NCBI RefSeq assembly: GCF_017355785.1
Contig: NZ_JAFEWE010000003.1
Location: 496,001-560,000, forward strand
DNA length: 64,000 nucleotides
Reading direction: 5' to 3'
Source of the DNA: Desertivirga arenae
Lineage (GTDB): Bacteria > Bacteroidota > Bacteroidia > Sphingobacteriales > Sphingobacteriaceae
The notes under the pieces were generated by a model. It was not told the DNA's origin. It worked only from the letters and a program-made list of their open reading frames with translations, and ran no database searches. Shown in pieces: positions 9,845 through 18,101 of the stretch; within the stretch, counting starts at the first letter, position 1, and each line of letters starts with the position of its first letter. The position numbers and the translations under genes are program-made.

Positions 9845-9868
9845 AAACTATATATATTAACCTGTTAA

Positions 9869-10429
9869 TTATTTTTTAGTTCCTTTTGAGCCAACGATTA
9901 AAAACATACGTTTACCCTCTAATTTAGGCAATTGCTCTACTTTACCCACTTCTTCCAGCGCTTGTGCAAATTTCAGAAGAAGGATTTCACCCTGCTCCTT
10001 ATATACAATTGCACGACCTTTAAAGTGTACGTAGGCTCGTACCTTCTCACCAGCTTCAAGGAAACTGATCGCGTGTTTTAGTTTAAACTGAAAATCGTGG
10101 TCATTCGTATTCGGTCCGAAACGAATCTCTTTAATTACAGTCTGCTTCGCATTCGACTTTATCTCCTTAAGCTTTTTCTTCTGCTCGTAGATAAATTTAT
10201 TGTAGTCGATTACCTTACAAACCGGAGGACTAGCATTCGGTGAAATTTCTACCAGATCTAACTCCTGCTCGTCTGCAATTTTCAAAGCATCCTGCAATGA
10301 GTAAATCCCTGTTTCAACATTATCACCTACAAGACGAACTTGTTGTGCTCTGATGAATTGGTTTATGTTATGCTCAGCCTCCTTTTTCTTCATTGGAGGC
10401 CTTGAACCGCCTGGTCTTCCTAACGCCAA
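9869..10429 (-). CDS. infC: Translation initiation factor IF-3
   Basis: IF3 binds the 30S subunit and checks start-codon/initiator-tRNA pairing. The N-domain (INQFIRAQQVRLVGDNVETG), the Lys/Glu-rich linker helix (YEQKKKLKEIKSNAKQ) and the C-domain (IRFGPNTNDHDFQFKLKHA) are all present in 186 residues. The full family N-terminus is reached only from a TTG codon at 10429. The first ATG, at 10393, would remove 12 residues (ALGRPGGSRPP). A rare start is a known feature of infC, where it allows IF3 autoregulation. It starts 13 bp after thrS. Confidence 0.95.
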   Translation of the reverse strand: MALGRPGGSRPPMKKKEAEHNINQFIRAQQVRLVGDNVETGIYSLQDALKIADEQELDLVEISPNASPPVCKVIDYNKFIYEQKKKLKEIKSNAKQTVIKEIRFGPNTNDHDFQFKLKHAISFLEAGEKVRAYVHFKGRAIVYKEQGEILLLKFAQALEEVGKVEQLPKLEGKRMFLIVGSKGTKK

Positions 10430-10442
10430 ATTATTAAATTTG

Positions 10443-12368
10443 TTAAACTGTTATTTCTTTAATTAATTGATTTCTAAATTCTTCCGCTGTCATGCTTCCT
10501 AAATCTCCCTGACCATGTTTTCTTAAAGAAACTTTACCTTCAGCCTCTTCTTTTTCACCTATGATCAGCATGTAAGGAATTTTTTTCACTTCAGCGTCTC
10601 TGATCTTTCTTCCGATTTTTTCATCTCGTAAGTCGATCATCCCGCGAATATCGGAATTATTCAGTGATTCTAAAACTTTTTTCGCATAATCTTCATATTT
10701 TTCAGAAATAGGAAGTATAATAAACTGCTCTGGTGCAAGCCATAATGGGAAGTTACCAGCGCAATGTTCAATTAATACCGCTACGAAACGTTCAAGAGAT
10801 CCGAAAGGCGCCCTGTGGATCATCACCGGGCGATGTTTTTGATTGTCGCTACCTGTATATTCCAGTTCAAAACGTTCTGGCAGATTGTAATCAACCTGAA
10901 TTGTTCCTAACTGCCACTTTCTTCCCAACGCATCCTTCACCATAAAGTCAAGTTTTGGACCATAGAAAGCAGCTTCGCCCAATTCAACAACTGTTGGTAA
11001 GCCTTTTTCAGCGGCTGCTTCAATGATTGCACTTTCAGCTAAAGACCAGTTTTCGTCTGTACCAATGTATTTTGTCTTGTTTGCAGGATCGCGAAGGGAA
11101 ACTTGAGCTGTAAAATTATCAAATCCCAAAGCACCAAAAACATATAGTACAAGATCAATTACCTTTTTGAATTCTTCCTTAACCTGATCAGGGCGACAAA
11201 ATAAATGCGCATCGTCCTGAGTAAAGCCCCGTACACGCGTTAAGCCATGCAATTCACCGCTCTGCTCGTAACGATATACAGTACCAAATTCAGCAAATCG
11301 CACAGGAAGATCTTTATACGATCTCGGCTTTGTTTTGTAAATCTCGCAATGGTGAGGACAGTTCATTGGTTTTAAGAAGAACTCCTCCCCTTCCTGTGGG
11401 GTTTTTATTGGCTGAAATGAATCAGCACCGTATTTATCGTAGTGACCAGAAGTTACATATAGATTTTTATGACCTATATGAGGGGTGATCACTTGTTCGT
11501 ATCCAGCTTTAACCTGTGCTCTTTGCAAGAAGTTAACAAGCTTTTCGCGTAATGCAGTTCCTTTTGGCAACCATAAGGGTAACCCCATTCCCACTTTTTC
11601 TGAAAACGCAAACAGCTCCAACTCTTTACCTAATTTACGGTGATCGCGCTTCTTAGCTTCTTCGATCATCTTCAGGTATTCAGAAAGCTCGCTTGCTTTA
11701 GGGAAGGTTACACCATAGATACGTGTTAATTGCTTGCGACTCTCATCACCTCTCCAATAAGCACCCGCAACATTCATCAACTTTACTGCTTTTACAAAAC
11801 CAGTATTTGGAATGTGAGGACCGCGGCAAAGATCAGTAAAGTTACCTTGTGTATAGAATGTGATGGAACCATCCGGAAGATCTTTTATCAGATCCAACTT
11901 GTATTCGTCGCCTTTTTCAGTAAAGTATTCTACTGCTTCGGCTTTGCTAACCGGCTGACGAACGTAATCTGATTTGGCTTTCGCCAATTCAATGATCTTA
12001 TCCTCTATCTGCTTAAAATCATCAGAAGAAAATTCACGATCACCAAAGTCAACATCGTAATAAAAACCAGTCTCAATTGCCGGACCGATTCCGAATTTAG
12101 TACCAGGATATAAAGCTTCTAATGCTTCAGCCATAAGGTGAGCTGAAGAATGCCAGAAAGTTGACTTACCTGCAGTATCGTTCCAGGTAAGCAGTTTAAC
12201 TGATGCATCTGCTTCGATAGGACGACTAGCATCCCAAACTTCGCCATTTACTTCGGCAGCTAATACATTCCTTGCTAAACCCTCTGAGATAGACAGGGCA
12301 ATTTGATAGGCAGTTGTTCCTTTTTCGTACTGACGAACGGAACCGTCGGGGAGTGTAATATTAATCAT
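10443..12368 (-). CDS. thrS: Threonine--tRNA ligase
   Basis: Class II aminoacyl-tRNA synthetase of 641 residues with full domain order. It has an N-terminal TGS domain ([14 protein letters not shown]), an editing domain with the [10 protein letters not shown] zinc/catalytic motif, the catalytic core with motif 2 ([30 protein letters not shown], shown in part), and motif 3 ([11 protein letters not shown]). A C-terminal anticodon-binding domain follows. The zinc ligands include Cys in [11 protein letters not shown]. It is the first protein gene of its operon. A tRNA-Arg gene and an intrinsic terminator lie immediately upstream on the same strand. Confidence 0.98.
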   Translation of the reverse strand: MINITLPDGSVRQYEKGTTAYQIALSISEGLARNVLAAEVNGEVWDASRPIEADASVKLLTWNDTAGKSTFWHSSAHLMAEALEALYPGTKFGIGPAIETGFYYDVDFGDREFSSDDFKQIEDKIIELAKAKSDYVRQPVSKAEAVEYFTEKGDEYKLDLIKDLPDGSITFYTQGNFTDLCRGPHIPNTGFVKAVKLMNVAGAYWRGDESRKQLTRIYGVTFPKASELSEYLKMIEEAKKRDHRKLGKELELFAFSEKVGMGLPLWLPKGTALREKLVNFLQRAQVKAGYEQVITPHIGHKNLYVTSGHYDKYGADSFQPIKTPQEGEEFFLKPMNCPHHCEIYKTKPRSYKDLPVRFAEFGTVYRYEQSGELHGLTRVRGFTQDDAHLFCRPDQVKEEFKKVIDLVLYVFGALGFDNFTAQVSLRDPANKTKYIGTDENWSLAESAIIEAAAEKGLPTVVELGEAAFYGPKLDFMVKDALGRKWQLGTIQVDYNLPERFELEYTGSDNQKHRPVMIHRAPFGSLERFVAVLIEHCAGNFPLWLAPEQFIILPISEKYEDYAKKVLESLNNSDIRGMIDLRDEKIGRKIRDAEVKKIPYMLIIGEKEEAEGKVSLRKHGQGDLGSMTAEEFRNQLIKEITV

Positions 12369-12395
12369 CTACAACTATGATTTAATAAATAAAAA

Positions 12396-12419
12396 ACCGT
12401 CAGTATTTCTACTGACGGT
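12396..12419 (-). terminator. Intrinsic terminator between tRNA-Arg and thrS
   Basis: A perfect 10-bp stem (ACCGTCAGTA / TACTGACGGT) with a GAAA tetraloop on the minus strand, followed by T6 and a T-rich tail. It lies 14 bp after the tRNA 3' end and 28 bp before the thrS start. It may simply end the tRNA transcript, or it may also act as a partial read-through (attenuator) step for thrS. Confidence 0.8.
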
Positions 12420-12432
12420 CCGTGTTTGTTTG

Positions 12433-12506
12433 TACACCCATCAGGATTCGAACCTGAGACCTGCGGTTTAGAAAACCGATGCTCTATCCAGCTGAGCTAT
12501 GGGTGC
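12433..12506 (-). tRNA. tRNA-Arg (anticodon UCU)
   Basis: A 74-nt cloverleaf on the minus strand. The acceptor arms are GCACCCA and TGGGTGT. The D arm is GCTCAGCTGGATAGAGC. The anticodon loop TTTCTAA carries TCT at positions 34-36, and the T arm contains GGTTCGAATCC. The 3' CCA is not encoded, as is common in Bacteroidota. The outermost anticodon-stem pair (27-43) appears mismatched (U-C). It reads AGA and AGG arginine codons. Confidence 0.95.
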
Positions 12507-12518
12507 CCTTTGTGGCTG

Positions 12519-12549
12519 CAAATATAGAAAAGCATTACATACTACGCAA
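12519..12549 (-). promoter_or_regulatory. Promoter of tRNA-Arg
   Basis: Minus-strand Bacteroidota-type promoter. A perfect -7 box TATATTTG (12526-12519) and a -33 TTG (12549-12547) are separated by 20 bp. The -7 box lies 12 bp before the tRNA 5' end. It matches the TTG-N19/20-TAnnTTTG consensus known for the primary sigma factor of this phylum. Confidence 0.7.
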
Positions 12550-12621
12550 TAGTTTTTTCGCATCAGCACCAGAAAAAGAACCTTCCTGTTTTTATCCTCC
12601 TCACAAACAGTGAATTGTTTG

Positions 12622-12723
12622 ATGAAAATTTTTCTAATAATTTTTATTTTTTTCTTCTTAACAATCCTGTCTTTACTTCATCTAAAGGTAAAAAGCAATG
12701 AAACAAAGGCTGCAAAACAATAA
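12622..12723 (+). CDS. Possible 33-residue single-pass membrane peptide
   Basis: A short frame (MKIFLIIFIFFFLTILSLLH, then a polar KVKSNETKAAKQ tail) between the tRNA promoter and the ABC exporter gene, on the same strand as the exporter. It looks like a one-helix membrane peptide. The region is very T-rich, so a chance frame is quite possible. There is no recognisable ribosome-binding site. Confidence 0.2.
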   Translation: MKIFLIIFIFFFLTILSLLHLKVKSNETKAAKQ

Positions 12724-12777
12724 TCTTAGAATTTCCTTATGTTTACCTGCTAGTAACTGTAATCAAAATCAACAATC

Positions 12778-13683
12778 ATGCTAAGTGTACAGAACATCGT
12801 AAAGCAATATGAAGGTCACCGTGCGCTTGACGATGTAAGCATAGAGATTCCAAAAGGAAGTATTTTCGGCTTATTAGGTCCAAACGGCGCTGGAAAAACT
12901 TCACTGATCCGGATAATCAATCAGATCACCGCTCCCGACGAGGGACACGTGTATTTTAACCAGGAGAAGCTGAATTCTACCCATATAGGTAAAATCGGCT
13001 ATTTACCGGAAGAACGTGGCCTATATAAGAAGATGGATATAGGCGAACAAGTGATCTATCTGTCAAGATTAAAAGGACTAAGTCGGGACGAAGCTTTAAA
13101 GCGAGCTAAATACTGGTTTGAGAAGCTGGAGATCCAAACCTGGTGGAACAAGAAGGTGGAAGATCTCAGCAAAGGGATGCAGCAGAAGGTACAGTTCATT
13201 GCTACAGTGATTCATCAGCCAGATCTGGTAATCCTGGATGAACCTTTTTCCGGTTTTGATCCTGTGAATGCCGACATTATAAAAAATGAGATACTCGAAC
13301 TTAATGATAAGGGTGCAACGATCATCTTTTCAACACACCGTATGGAATCGGTTGAAGAGTTATGTGATAGCATTGCATTGCTTAACAAGTCTAAAAAGAT
13401 CCTTGAAGGAAGCGTAAAAGACATTCGTAATTCTTACCGCAATAACATCTATAAGATTTGTTATTCCTCACAAGAGCCTCTCCAGCTCATTACCCCAGCC
13501 TTTGTGATTATCAAGCAGGTATTAAAAGATGATCACAACGAAATTACTATTCAATTGGAAGAGGGCGCGAAAATTAATGATGCTTTAGGTTACCTCATTT
13601 CACATACAGAGGTGCAGAGTTTGAATGAGGTAATACCGACCATTCACGAAATATTTGTAGAAAAGGTAAAAGGGATAGAATAG
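12778..13683 (+). CDS. ABC transporter ATP-binding protein (NatA-like, ABC-2 exporter)
   Basis: A 301-residue ATPase. Walker A is GPNGAGKT (about residues 35-42), the signature is LSKGMQQKVQ, Walker B is LVILDEPFSGFD, and the H-loop is STHRMES. The C-terminal ~70 residues carry the DUF4162-type extension found in NatA-like subunits. It is followed after 2 bp by its membrane partner, so the two are translated together. The family exports sodium, drugs or lipids. The substrate cannot be told here. Confidence 0.93.
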   Translation: MLSVQNIVKQYEGHRALDDVSIEIPKGSIFGLLGPNGAGKTSLIRIINQITAPDEGHVYFNQEKLNSTHIGKIGYLPEERGLYKKMDIGEQVIYLSRLKGLSRDEALKRAKYWFEKLEIQTWWNKKVEDLSKGMQQKVQFIATVIHQPDLVILDEPFSGFDPVNADIIKNEILELNDKGATIIFSTHRMESVEELCDSIALLNKSKKILEGSVKDIRNSYRNNIYKICYSSQEPLQLITPAFVIIKQVLKDDHNEITIQLEEGAKINDALGYLISHTEVQSLNEVIPTIHEIFVEKVKGIE

Positions 13684-13685
13684 AC

Positions 13686-14990
13686 ATGAATAAAATTTTA
13701 CTCATTATACAACGGGAATACTTAAGCAGAGTGAAAAAGAAATCCTTCATTGTGATGACCTTTGTAGTCCCCTTACTTTTTATAGGAATGTATGCAATTA
13801 TTGGATATATGTTCTACAAGAAGGATGAATTAACAGATATTCAAAAAGTTCTGGTTATCGATGATTCAAAAGACTTTATTAACAAGTTTAAAAACACTCC
13901 AGCATTAGAGTTTAGATACTCACAGCAACCCTCGGAGGCTGCCAGAGGAGAGTTTGAACGGTCCACAGATGATTACTTATTACTCATCCCTAAAGACAAG
14001 AAGAACCTGCAGCTTTTAAGTCAGAAGAAGCCCGGAATCTCTGTTATCGGCGATATTGAAACACAGGTTAATGAAATAGCCCGCACCCGGCAACTTGTTG
14101 CTGCCGGTATTGATACTTCAGTTTTAAATGCCAAACAAGCGCAACTGCGCCTCAACACCCGCCAAATCACGGAAAAGGGAGAAGAAGATGCCAGTTCATG
14201 GCTTGCCTATGGGATTGGCTTTGTTGGTGCATTCCTTATTTATATGTCCCTTTTCATTTATGGAGTGCAGGTAATGCGAGGAGTTATAGAAGAAAAGACG
14301 AACCGTATAATTGAAGTAATTATCTCTTCGGTAAAACCCTTCCAGCTAATGCTCGGTAAGATTGTGGGTGTAGGTCTGGTAGGACTTACCCAATTTCTTT
14401 TATGGATTGTTCTATGCTTAACTATAGCAGGTTTTGCAGGTACCTACTTCTCCAAAGATCTGCACCTTAAAGATCAGAGCAAAGAGCAGATCATTGCAAA
14501 AGGTATTCAAAATGATTCGCCCGTAGACGAAGGTGCTGCCATTATAACTGCATTAGATTCCATTCCTCTTGGCTATACTATTGGCACCTTCCTGTTTTAT
14601 TTTCTCTTTGGCTTTCTACTTTACAGCTCCATTTTCGCAGCCGTTGGATCAGCTGTTGACAGTGAAACGGAGACGCAGCAGTTCATGCTTCCCATTACCA
14701 TGCCGCTGATCTTTACCTTTATCATTTCCATAAACTTTGTAATTAATAGTCCTGATAGTCCTCTAGCGTTCTGGCTCTCCATAATTCCATTCACCTCTCC
14801 TATTGCCATGATGATCAGAATTCCATTTGGTGTTCCTGTGTGGGAGTTAATTCTTTCGATGGTCCTGCTTGTTGGCGGATTCTTACTGATCACCCTGATT
14901 GCAGCGAGGATCTATCGTGTAGGGATATTAATGTACGGAAAGAAGGCAAGTTATAGGGAATTGATCAAGTGGTTCAGCTATAAAGAGTAG
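13686..14990 (+). CDS. ABC-2 type transporter permease (NatB-like)
   Basis: A 434-residue membrane subunit. The N-terminal helix (FIVMTFVVPLLFIGMYAIIG) is followed by a large extracytoplasmic domain (about residues 55-165) and then five C-terminal membrane helices. A conserved ABC-2 segment, GVIEEKTNRIIEVIISSVKPFQLMLGK in full, is present in the usual place. That arrangement matches the NatB/CcmB-like permeases paired with the ATPase encoded directly upstream. Start ATG at 13686 lies 2 bp after the ATPase stop. Confidence 0.92.
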   Translation: MNKILLIIQREYLSRVKKKSFIVMTFVVPLLFIGMYAIIGYMFYKKDELTDIQKVLVIDDSKDFINKFKNTPALEFRYSQQPSEAARGEFERSTDDYLLLIPKDKKNLQLLSQKKPGISVIGDIETQVNEIARTRQLVAAGIDTSVLNAKQAQLRLNTRQITEKGEEDASSWLAYGIGFVGAFLIYMSLFIYGVQVMRGVIEEKTNRIIEVIISSVKPFQLMLGKIVGVGLVGLTQFLLWIVLCLTIAGFAGTYFSKDLHLKDQSKEQIIAKGIQNDSPVDEGAAIITALDSIPLGYTIGTFLFYFLFGFLLYSSIFAAVGSAVDSETETQQFMLPITMPLIFTFIISINFVINSPDSPLAFWLSIIPFTSPIAMMIRIPFGVPVWELILSMVLLVGGFLLITLIAARIYRVGILMYGKKASYRELIKWFSYKE

Positions 14991-14997
14991 TCCTTAT

Positions 14998-15930
14998 ATG
15001 AGCAAAATAATAGCAGCACTTGACCTCGGCACTAATACCTTCCATTTACTGATTGCTTCGGTTGAAAATGGGAAAATCCACAAGTATGTAGAAGAACAGC
15101 GCCATGTAAAATTAGGTGAAGGTGGAATAAATAAAGGGCTGATTGCAGAACAAGCATATGAAAGAGGACTTGAAGCTCTAAGATTTTTTAAATCAATTAT
15201 TGATTCTTATCCTGTTGATCTTATCCGGGCTAACGGAACAGCTGCCTTAAGAACTGCCGCGAATGGGGATGAGTTTATCACTCAGGTTAAAAATGAAACC
15301 GGTATTGAAATCGGGATAATCCCAGGTGATCGCGAAGCAGAATTAATTTACAAAGGTGTCAGGGCTGCAGTAGAGCTGGATGAATCGTCTTTAATAATGG
15401 ATATTGGAGGAGGCAGCGTAGAATTCATCTTTTGCAATCAAGCTGAGATCTTTTGGAAAAGGAGCTATCCTGTAGGTGCTGCTAAATTAATGGCTACTTT
15501 TCATCATTCAGATCCAATTAATAAAAATGATAAGGAGCTGATCCATCTTCATCTGATAAGGGAACTAAAGGAGTTGAAGGAAATAGCCGGGAAGTTCAGG
15601 CCCCTAAAACTTGTTGGCTCGGCGGGAGCTTTTGAAACCTTCGCAGCCTTGGAAGTCGATCAATTTGGAGAAGGCAAAAATTTACAAAAACAACCCCATT
15701 GTCACGTATTTACCTCTCATCACCTTCAAACAGTCATTCAAAATTTGATTACTTCCACACATATTGACCGGGCTAATAATTCCCTTATTCTCCCGGTAAG
15801 AACAGACATGATCGTAGTCGCTTCACTTCTTGCTCAATTTATAATAGAGGAGCTGCAACTATCAAGGGTAGAAATGTCGACCTTCAGTTTAAAAGAAGGC
15901 CTGCTGATAGAATCAGCAGAATCTTATTAG
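14998..15930 (+). CDS. Ppx/GppA family exopolyphosphatase / pppGpp phosphatase (short form)
   Basis: An ASKHA-fold phosphatase of 310 residues. The N-terminal phosphate loop is ALDLGTNTFHLLIA, and the second nucleotide/phosphate motif is MDIGGGSVEFIF. Only the two-lobed N-terminal catalytic unit is present. The HD-like C-terminal part of E. coli Ppx (513 aa) is missing, as is usual for the short Bacteroidota form. Either polyphosphate or pppGpp may be the substrate. It follows the ABC permease by 7 bp, so it probably shares its transcript. It overlaps the convergent maf gene by 4 bp. Confidence 0.88.
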   Translation: MSKIIAALDLGTNTFHLLIASVENGKIHKYVEEQRHVKLGEGGINKGLIAEQAYERGLEALRFFKSIIDSYPVDLIRANGTAALRTAANGDEFITQVKNETGIEIGIIPGDREAELIYKGVRAAVELDESSLIMDIGGGSVEFIFCNQAEIFWKRSYPVGAAKLMATFHHSDPINKNDKELIHLHLIRELKELKEIAGKFRPLKLVGSAGAFETFAALEVDQFGEGKNLQKQPHCHVFTSHHLQTVIQNLITSTHIDRANNSLILPVRTDMIVVASLLAQFIIEELQLSRVEMSTFSLKEGLLIESAESY

Positions 15931-16505
15931 TTCTTCACCAACTTCTGGAGTTCTTCATAAACCCTGTGTGTAGGCAAACCAACAACATTTGAATAAGAAC
16001 CATTAATTCTTTCTATCCCAGCCAAGCCTATCCATTCCTGAATACCGTAGGCTCCTGCTTTATCAAAAGGTTGATAGGTTTGAATGTAATAACTTATTTC
16101 TTCTTTGCTTAAGGGCAGGAAATAAACTTCTGTGGTTTCCGCAAATGAATAGATCTGATGGTTCTGAAGTAAGGCTACACCAGTTATCACATCGTGTTTT
16201 CTTCCTGACAACAATGATAACATCTCAAATGCATGCTCTTCATTTTCCGGCTTACCCAGAATCTGATGGTCTATAGCTACAATTGTATCTGCAGTTAGAA
16301 CGATATCATTCTCCTCCAGCGTTTCATCAAATGCTTTTGCTTTTTTTTCTGCAATAAAAACCGCAACTTGTTCAGGTGATAATCCTTCGGGATAAGACTC
16401 ATCAACATCCTTTAGCACAACATCGAATTCAATTCCGGTTTTCGAAAGTAATTCCTGTCTTCTTGGTGATTTAGATGCAAGTATGATACCTGGGAGCGTT
16501 TTCAT
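15927..16505 (-). CDS. maf: Maf family nucleoside triphosphate pyrophosphatase
   Basis: A 192-residue house-cleaning enzyme that hydrolyses non-canonical or excess dTTP/UTP-type nucleotides to monophosphates. The N-terminal signature ILASKSPRRQELL and the metal/catalytic TADTIV motif are intact, as is GKPENEEHAFEML. Length is normal (about 190-200). The family was first linked to septum inhibition in Bacillus. Which of the two Maf substrate classes it belongs to was not determined. Convergent with the Ppx/GppA gene. Confidence 0.93.
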   Translation of the reverse strand: MKTLPGIILASKSPRRQELLSKTGIEFDVVLKDVDESYPEGLSPEQVAVFIAEKKAKAFDETLEENDIVLTADTIVAIDHQILGKPENEEHAFEMLSLLSGRKHDVITGVALLQNHQIYSFAETTEVYFLPLSKEEISYYIQTYQPFDKAGAYGIQEWIGLAGIERINGSYSNVVGLPTHRVYEELQKLVKN

Positions 16506-16610
16506 ACTTACAAAGGTAATAAAACAAAACCTGTATAGGGAGGCCGCTAAAATTTAAAAAAACCAACTTGACTTGTATTAGCAGGGGCATAGCAAGTTCT
16601 CCTCCAGTGC

Positions 16611-16718
16611 ACTTTGACTCTATTGTAAGTCTGTAGTAAGTCCGTGAATTGCCGGTTAAATACGGACTCAGTATGGACTTACTATGGACTCACTATAGAG
16701 TCAGTACGAATCAGGTAT
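16611..16718. repeat. Inverted cluster of 11-bp tandem repeats
   Basis: Five 11-bp units run from 16664 to 16718: GGACTCAGTAT, GGACTTACTAT, GGACTCACTAT, AGAGTCAGTAC, GAATCAGGTAT. Two to three units in the opposite orientation occupy 16611-16643 (ATTGTAAGTCT, GTAGTAAGTCC). The two arms pair over 30 bp (16616-16645 against 16673-16702) at 25 of 30 positions, so the site can form a long hairpin. It lies between the maf start and the rpmA terminator and encodes nothing. Confidence 0.85.
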
Positions 16719-16736
16719 AGTTAAGTCCATAAAAAA

Positions 16737-16757
16737 AGCCCCACTAAAAGTGGGGCT
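16737..16757 (-). terminator. Terminator of rplU-rpmA
   Basis: Minus-strand stem AGCCCCACT / AGTGGGGCT with a 3-nt loop, followed by seven T. It lies 24 bp beyond the rpmA stop. A T4 run on the other side could make it weakly bidirectional. Confidence 0.85.
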
Positions 16758-16780
16758 TTTCTATATCTTATTCTTATTTC

Positions 16781-17044
16781 TTATTCAGCTACTACTGGAA
16801 GTACAGAAACGTAAGACTTATTATCTGCTTTCTTTTTGAAAACTACTTTTCCATCAACTAAAGCAAATAAAGTGTGGTCTCTACCGATACCTACGTTTTT
16901 ATCAGCATGGTGTCTGGTACCACGTTGACGAACGATGATATTTCCTGCGATTGCATCCTGACCACCGAAAATTTTAATACCTAAGCGTTTGCTATGCGAC
17001 TCGCGACCGTTCTTGGAACTACCGGCTCCTTTTTTGTGTGCCAT
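16781..17044 (-). CDS. rpmA: 50S ribosomal protein L27
   Basis: An 87-residue basic protein. The diagnostic L27 N-terminus [16 protein letters not shown] is followed by [20 protein letters not shown] and the [23 protein letters not shown] block (given here in part). The N-terminal tail reaches the peptidyl-transferase centre. It starts with AHKKG directly, without the cleavable extension found in Firmicutes. It is second in the rplU-rpmA pair. Confidence 0.98.
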   Translation of the reverse strand: MAHKKGAGSSKNGRESHSKRLGIKIFGGQDAIAGNIIVRQRGTRHHADKNVGIGRDHTLFALVDGKVVFKKKADNKSYVSVLPVVAE

Positions 17045-17130
17045 TTTCTTTTATATTTTTAACTGGATCTTAATCCAATAAGGTTCAACAATTAATTATT
17101 GTAAGGACTAACGTCCCCGATATCGAAAAA

Positions 17131-17442
17131 TTATAGAGTAATATCTGTAATTTGGATTTTAGTAAAGAATTGACGGTGACCGTTTTTCTTTTTGTATCCC
17201 TTACGACGTTTTTTCTTGAAAACTAATACTTTGTCACCTTTTAAATGAGACACGATTTTAGCTGAAACTTTAGCACCTTGAAGAGCAGGAACTCCTACTT
17301 TGATATCACTTCCGTCTGCAGCTAACAATACATTGTCAAATTCAATACTAGCGCCTTCTTCTCCTTGTAGCCTGTGTACAAAGATTTGTTGGTCTTTTGC
17401 AACCTTGAACTGTTGTCCGGCTATATTTACTATTGCGTACAT
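17131..17442 (-). CDS. rplU: 50S ribosomal protein L21
   Basis: A 103-residue protein with the L21 start MYAIVNIAGQQFKVAKDQ and the basic C-terminal KKKRRKGYKKKNGHRQ rRNA-binding segment. It is a component of the large subunit, always paired with L27. It is the first gene of the pair, with its own -7 box about 24 bp upstream. Confidence 0.98.
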   Translation of the reverse strand: MYAIVNIAGQQFKVAKDQQIFVHRLQGEEGASIEFDNVLLAADGSDIKVGVPALQGAKVSAKIVSHLKGDKVLVFKKKRRKGYKKKNGHRQFFTKIQITDITL

Positions 17443-17465
17443 TGTTAGAAAATTTTTATGAGCCG

Positions 17466-17473
17466 CAAAGATA
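17466..17473 (-). promoter_or_regulatory. -7 box upstream of rplU
   Basis: Minus-strand TATCTTTG, an exact match to the TAnnTTTG box of Bacteroidota, 23 bp before the rplU ATG. No convincing -33 TTG was seen at the usual spacing, so the call rests on the -7 box and its position. Confidence 0.5.
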
Positions 17474-17717
17474 GATATTAAACTTATTAATGGAAACTAT
17501 TTTTCAATTATTAAGCAGTGCATTATTCTGACAACCCATGGAGTTTAAAAACACAGGTCTGATCTTCATCTTCCTAAGGAAGACGAAGATTGCTACTGAT
17601 GCCAAGAATATTTCAGCAAGTTCGAATTCCAATGCCTTTTAAATCCAGGACCTAAGTCGAGGCACAGACTAAACAAAAGCTTTTTTAGAAGTGTTAAGCC
17701 TGAAATATTTAATTCTT

Positions 17718-18098
17718 ATGAAAACCCAACTTATAACACTCATCTCAATATCTGCCATCTTTGCCTGCTCAAGACCAGCGAAGGATCTTGCAAGCGTAGA
17801 GATTGGCATGACGAAAGCTCAAGTAAAGGCCATTGTTGGAGAACCTGAAAAGAAAGATGTAATTAATAAAACCGAAGTCTGGAACTTTACAGATTCAAGC
17901 CGGGCTGTAGTTTTTAGAGCTGACACCGTTTATGCTATCATGACTTCTCCTCAGGCCCGATTGGATTCCATGGCGTCCTGGGTGGGCAAAACAAACGAAA
18001 AAGTAAAAAAAGGTTTCGGTAATATTGGCGACAAAATTGAAAATGCTGCTGACAAAGTTGAAGATAAACTGAAGAAAGACAGCACGAAATCGAAATAA
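17718..18098 (+). CDS. Small lipoprotein with BamE/SmpA-like motif
   Basis: The ATG at 17718 (chosen over an upstream in-frame GTG at 17691) gives 126 residues. It has a lipoprotein signal, ISISAIFAC, with lipidated Cys17. It then has a motif, IGMTKAQVKAIVGEPEKKD, that resembles the GMTxxqVxxllGxP element of BamE/SmpA-type outer-membrane lipoproteins. The C-terminal third is charged and repetitive (Lys/Asp/Glu helix). It ends 3 bp before the dehydrogenase gene, so the two form an operon. The resemblance is to a short motif only, so function is not settled. Confidence 0.65.
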   Translation: MKTQLITLISISAIFACSRPAKDLASVEIGMTKAQVKAIVGEPEKKDVINKTEVWNFTDSSRAVVFRADTVYAIMTSPQARLDSMASWVGKTNEKVKKGFGNIGDKIENAADKVEDKLKKDSTKSK

Positions 18099-18101
18099 TA
18101 A

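Noticed and set aside
17562-17590. Hairpin ATCTTCATCTTCC / GGAAGACGAAGAT
   Set aside because: No T run and no obvious promoter or operator position; one mismatch. Left without a function.
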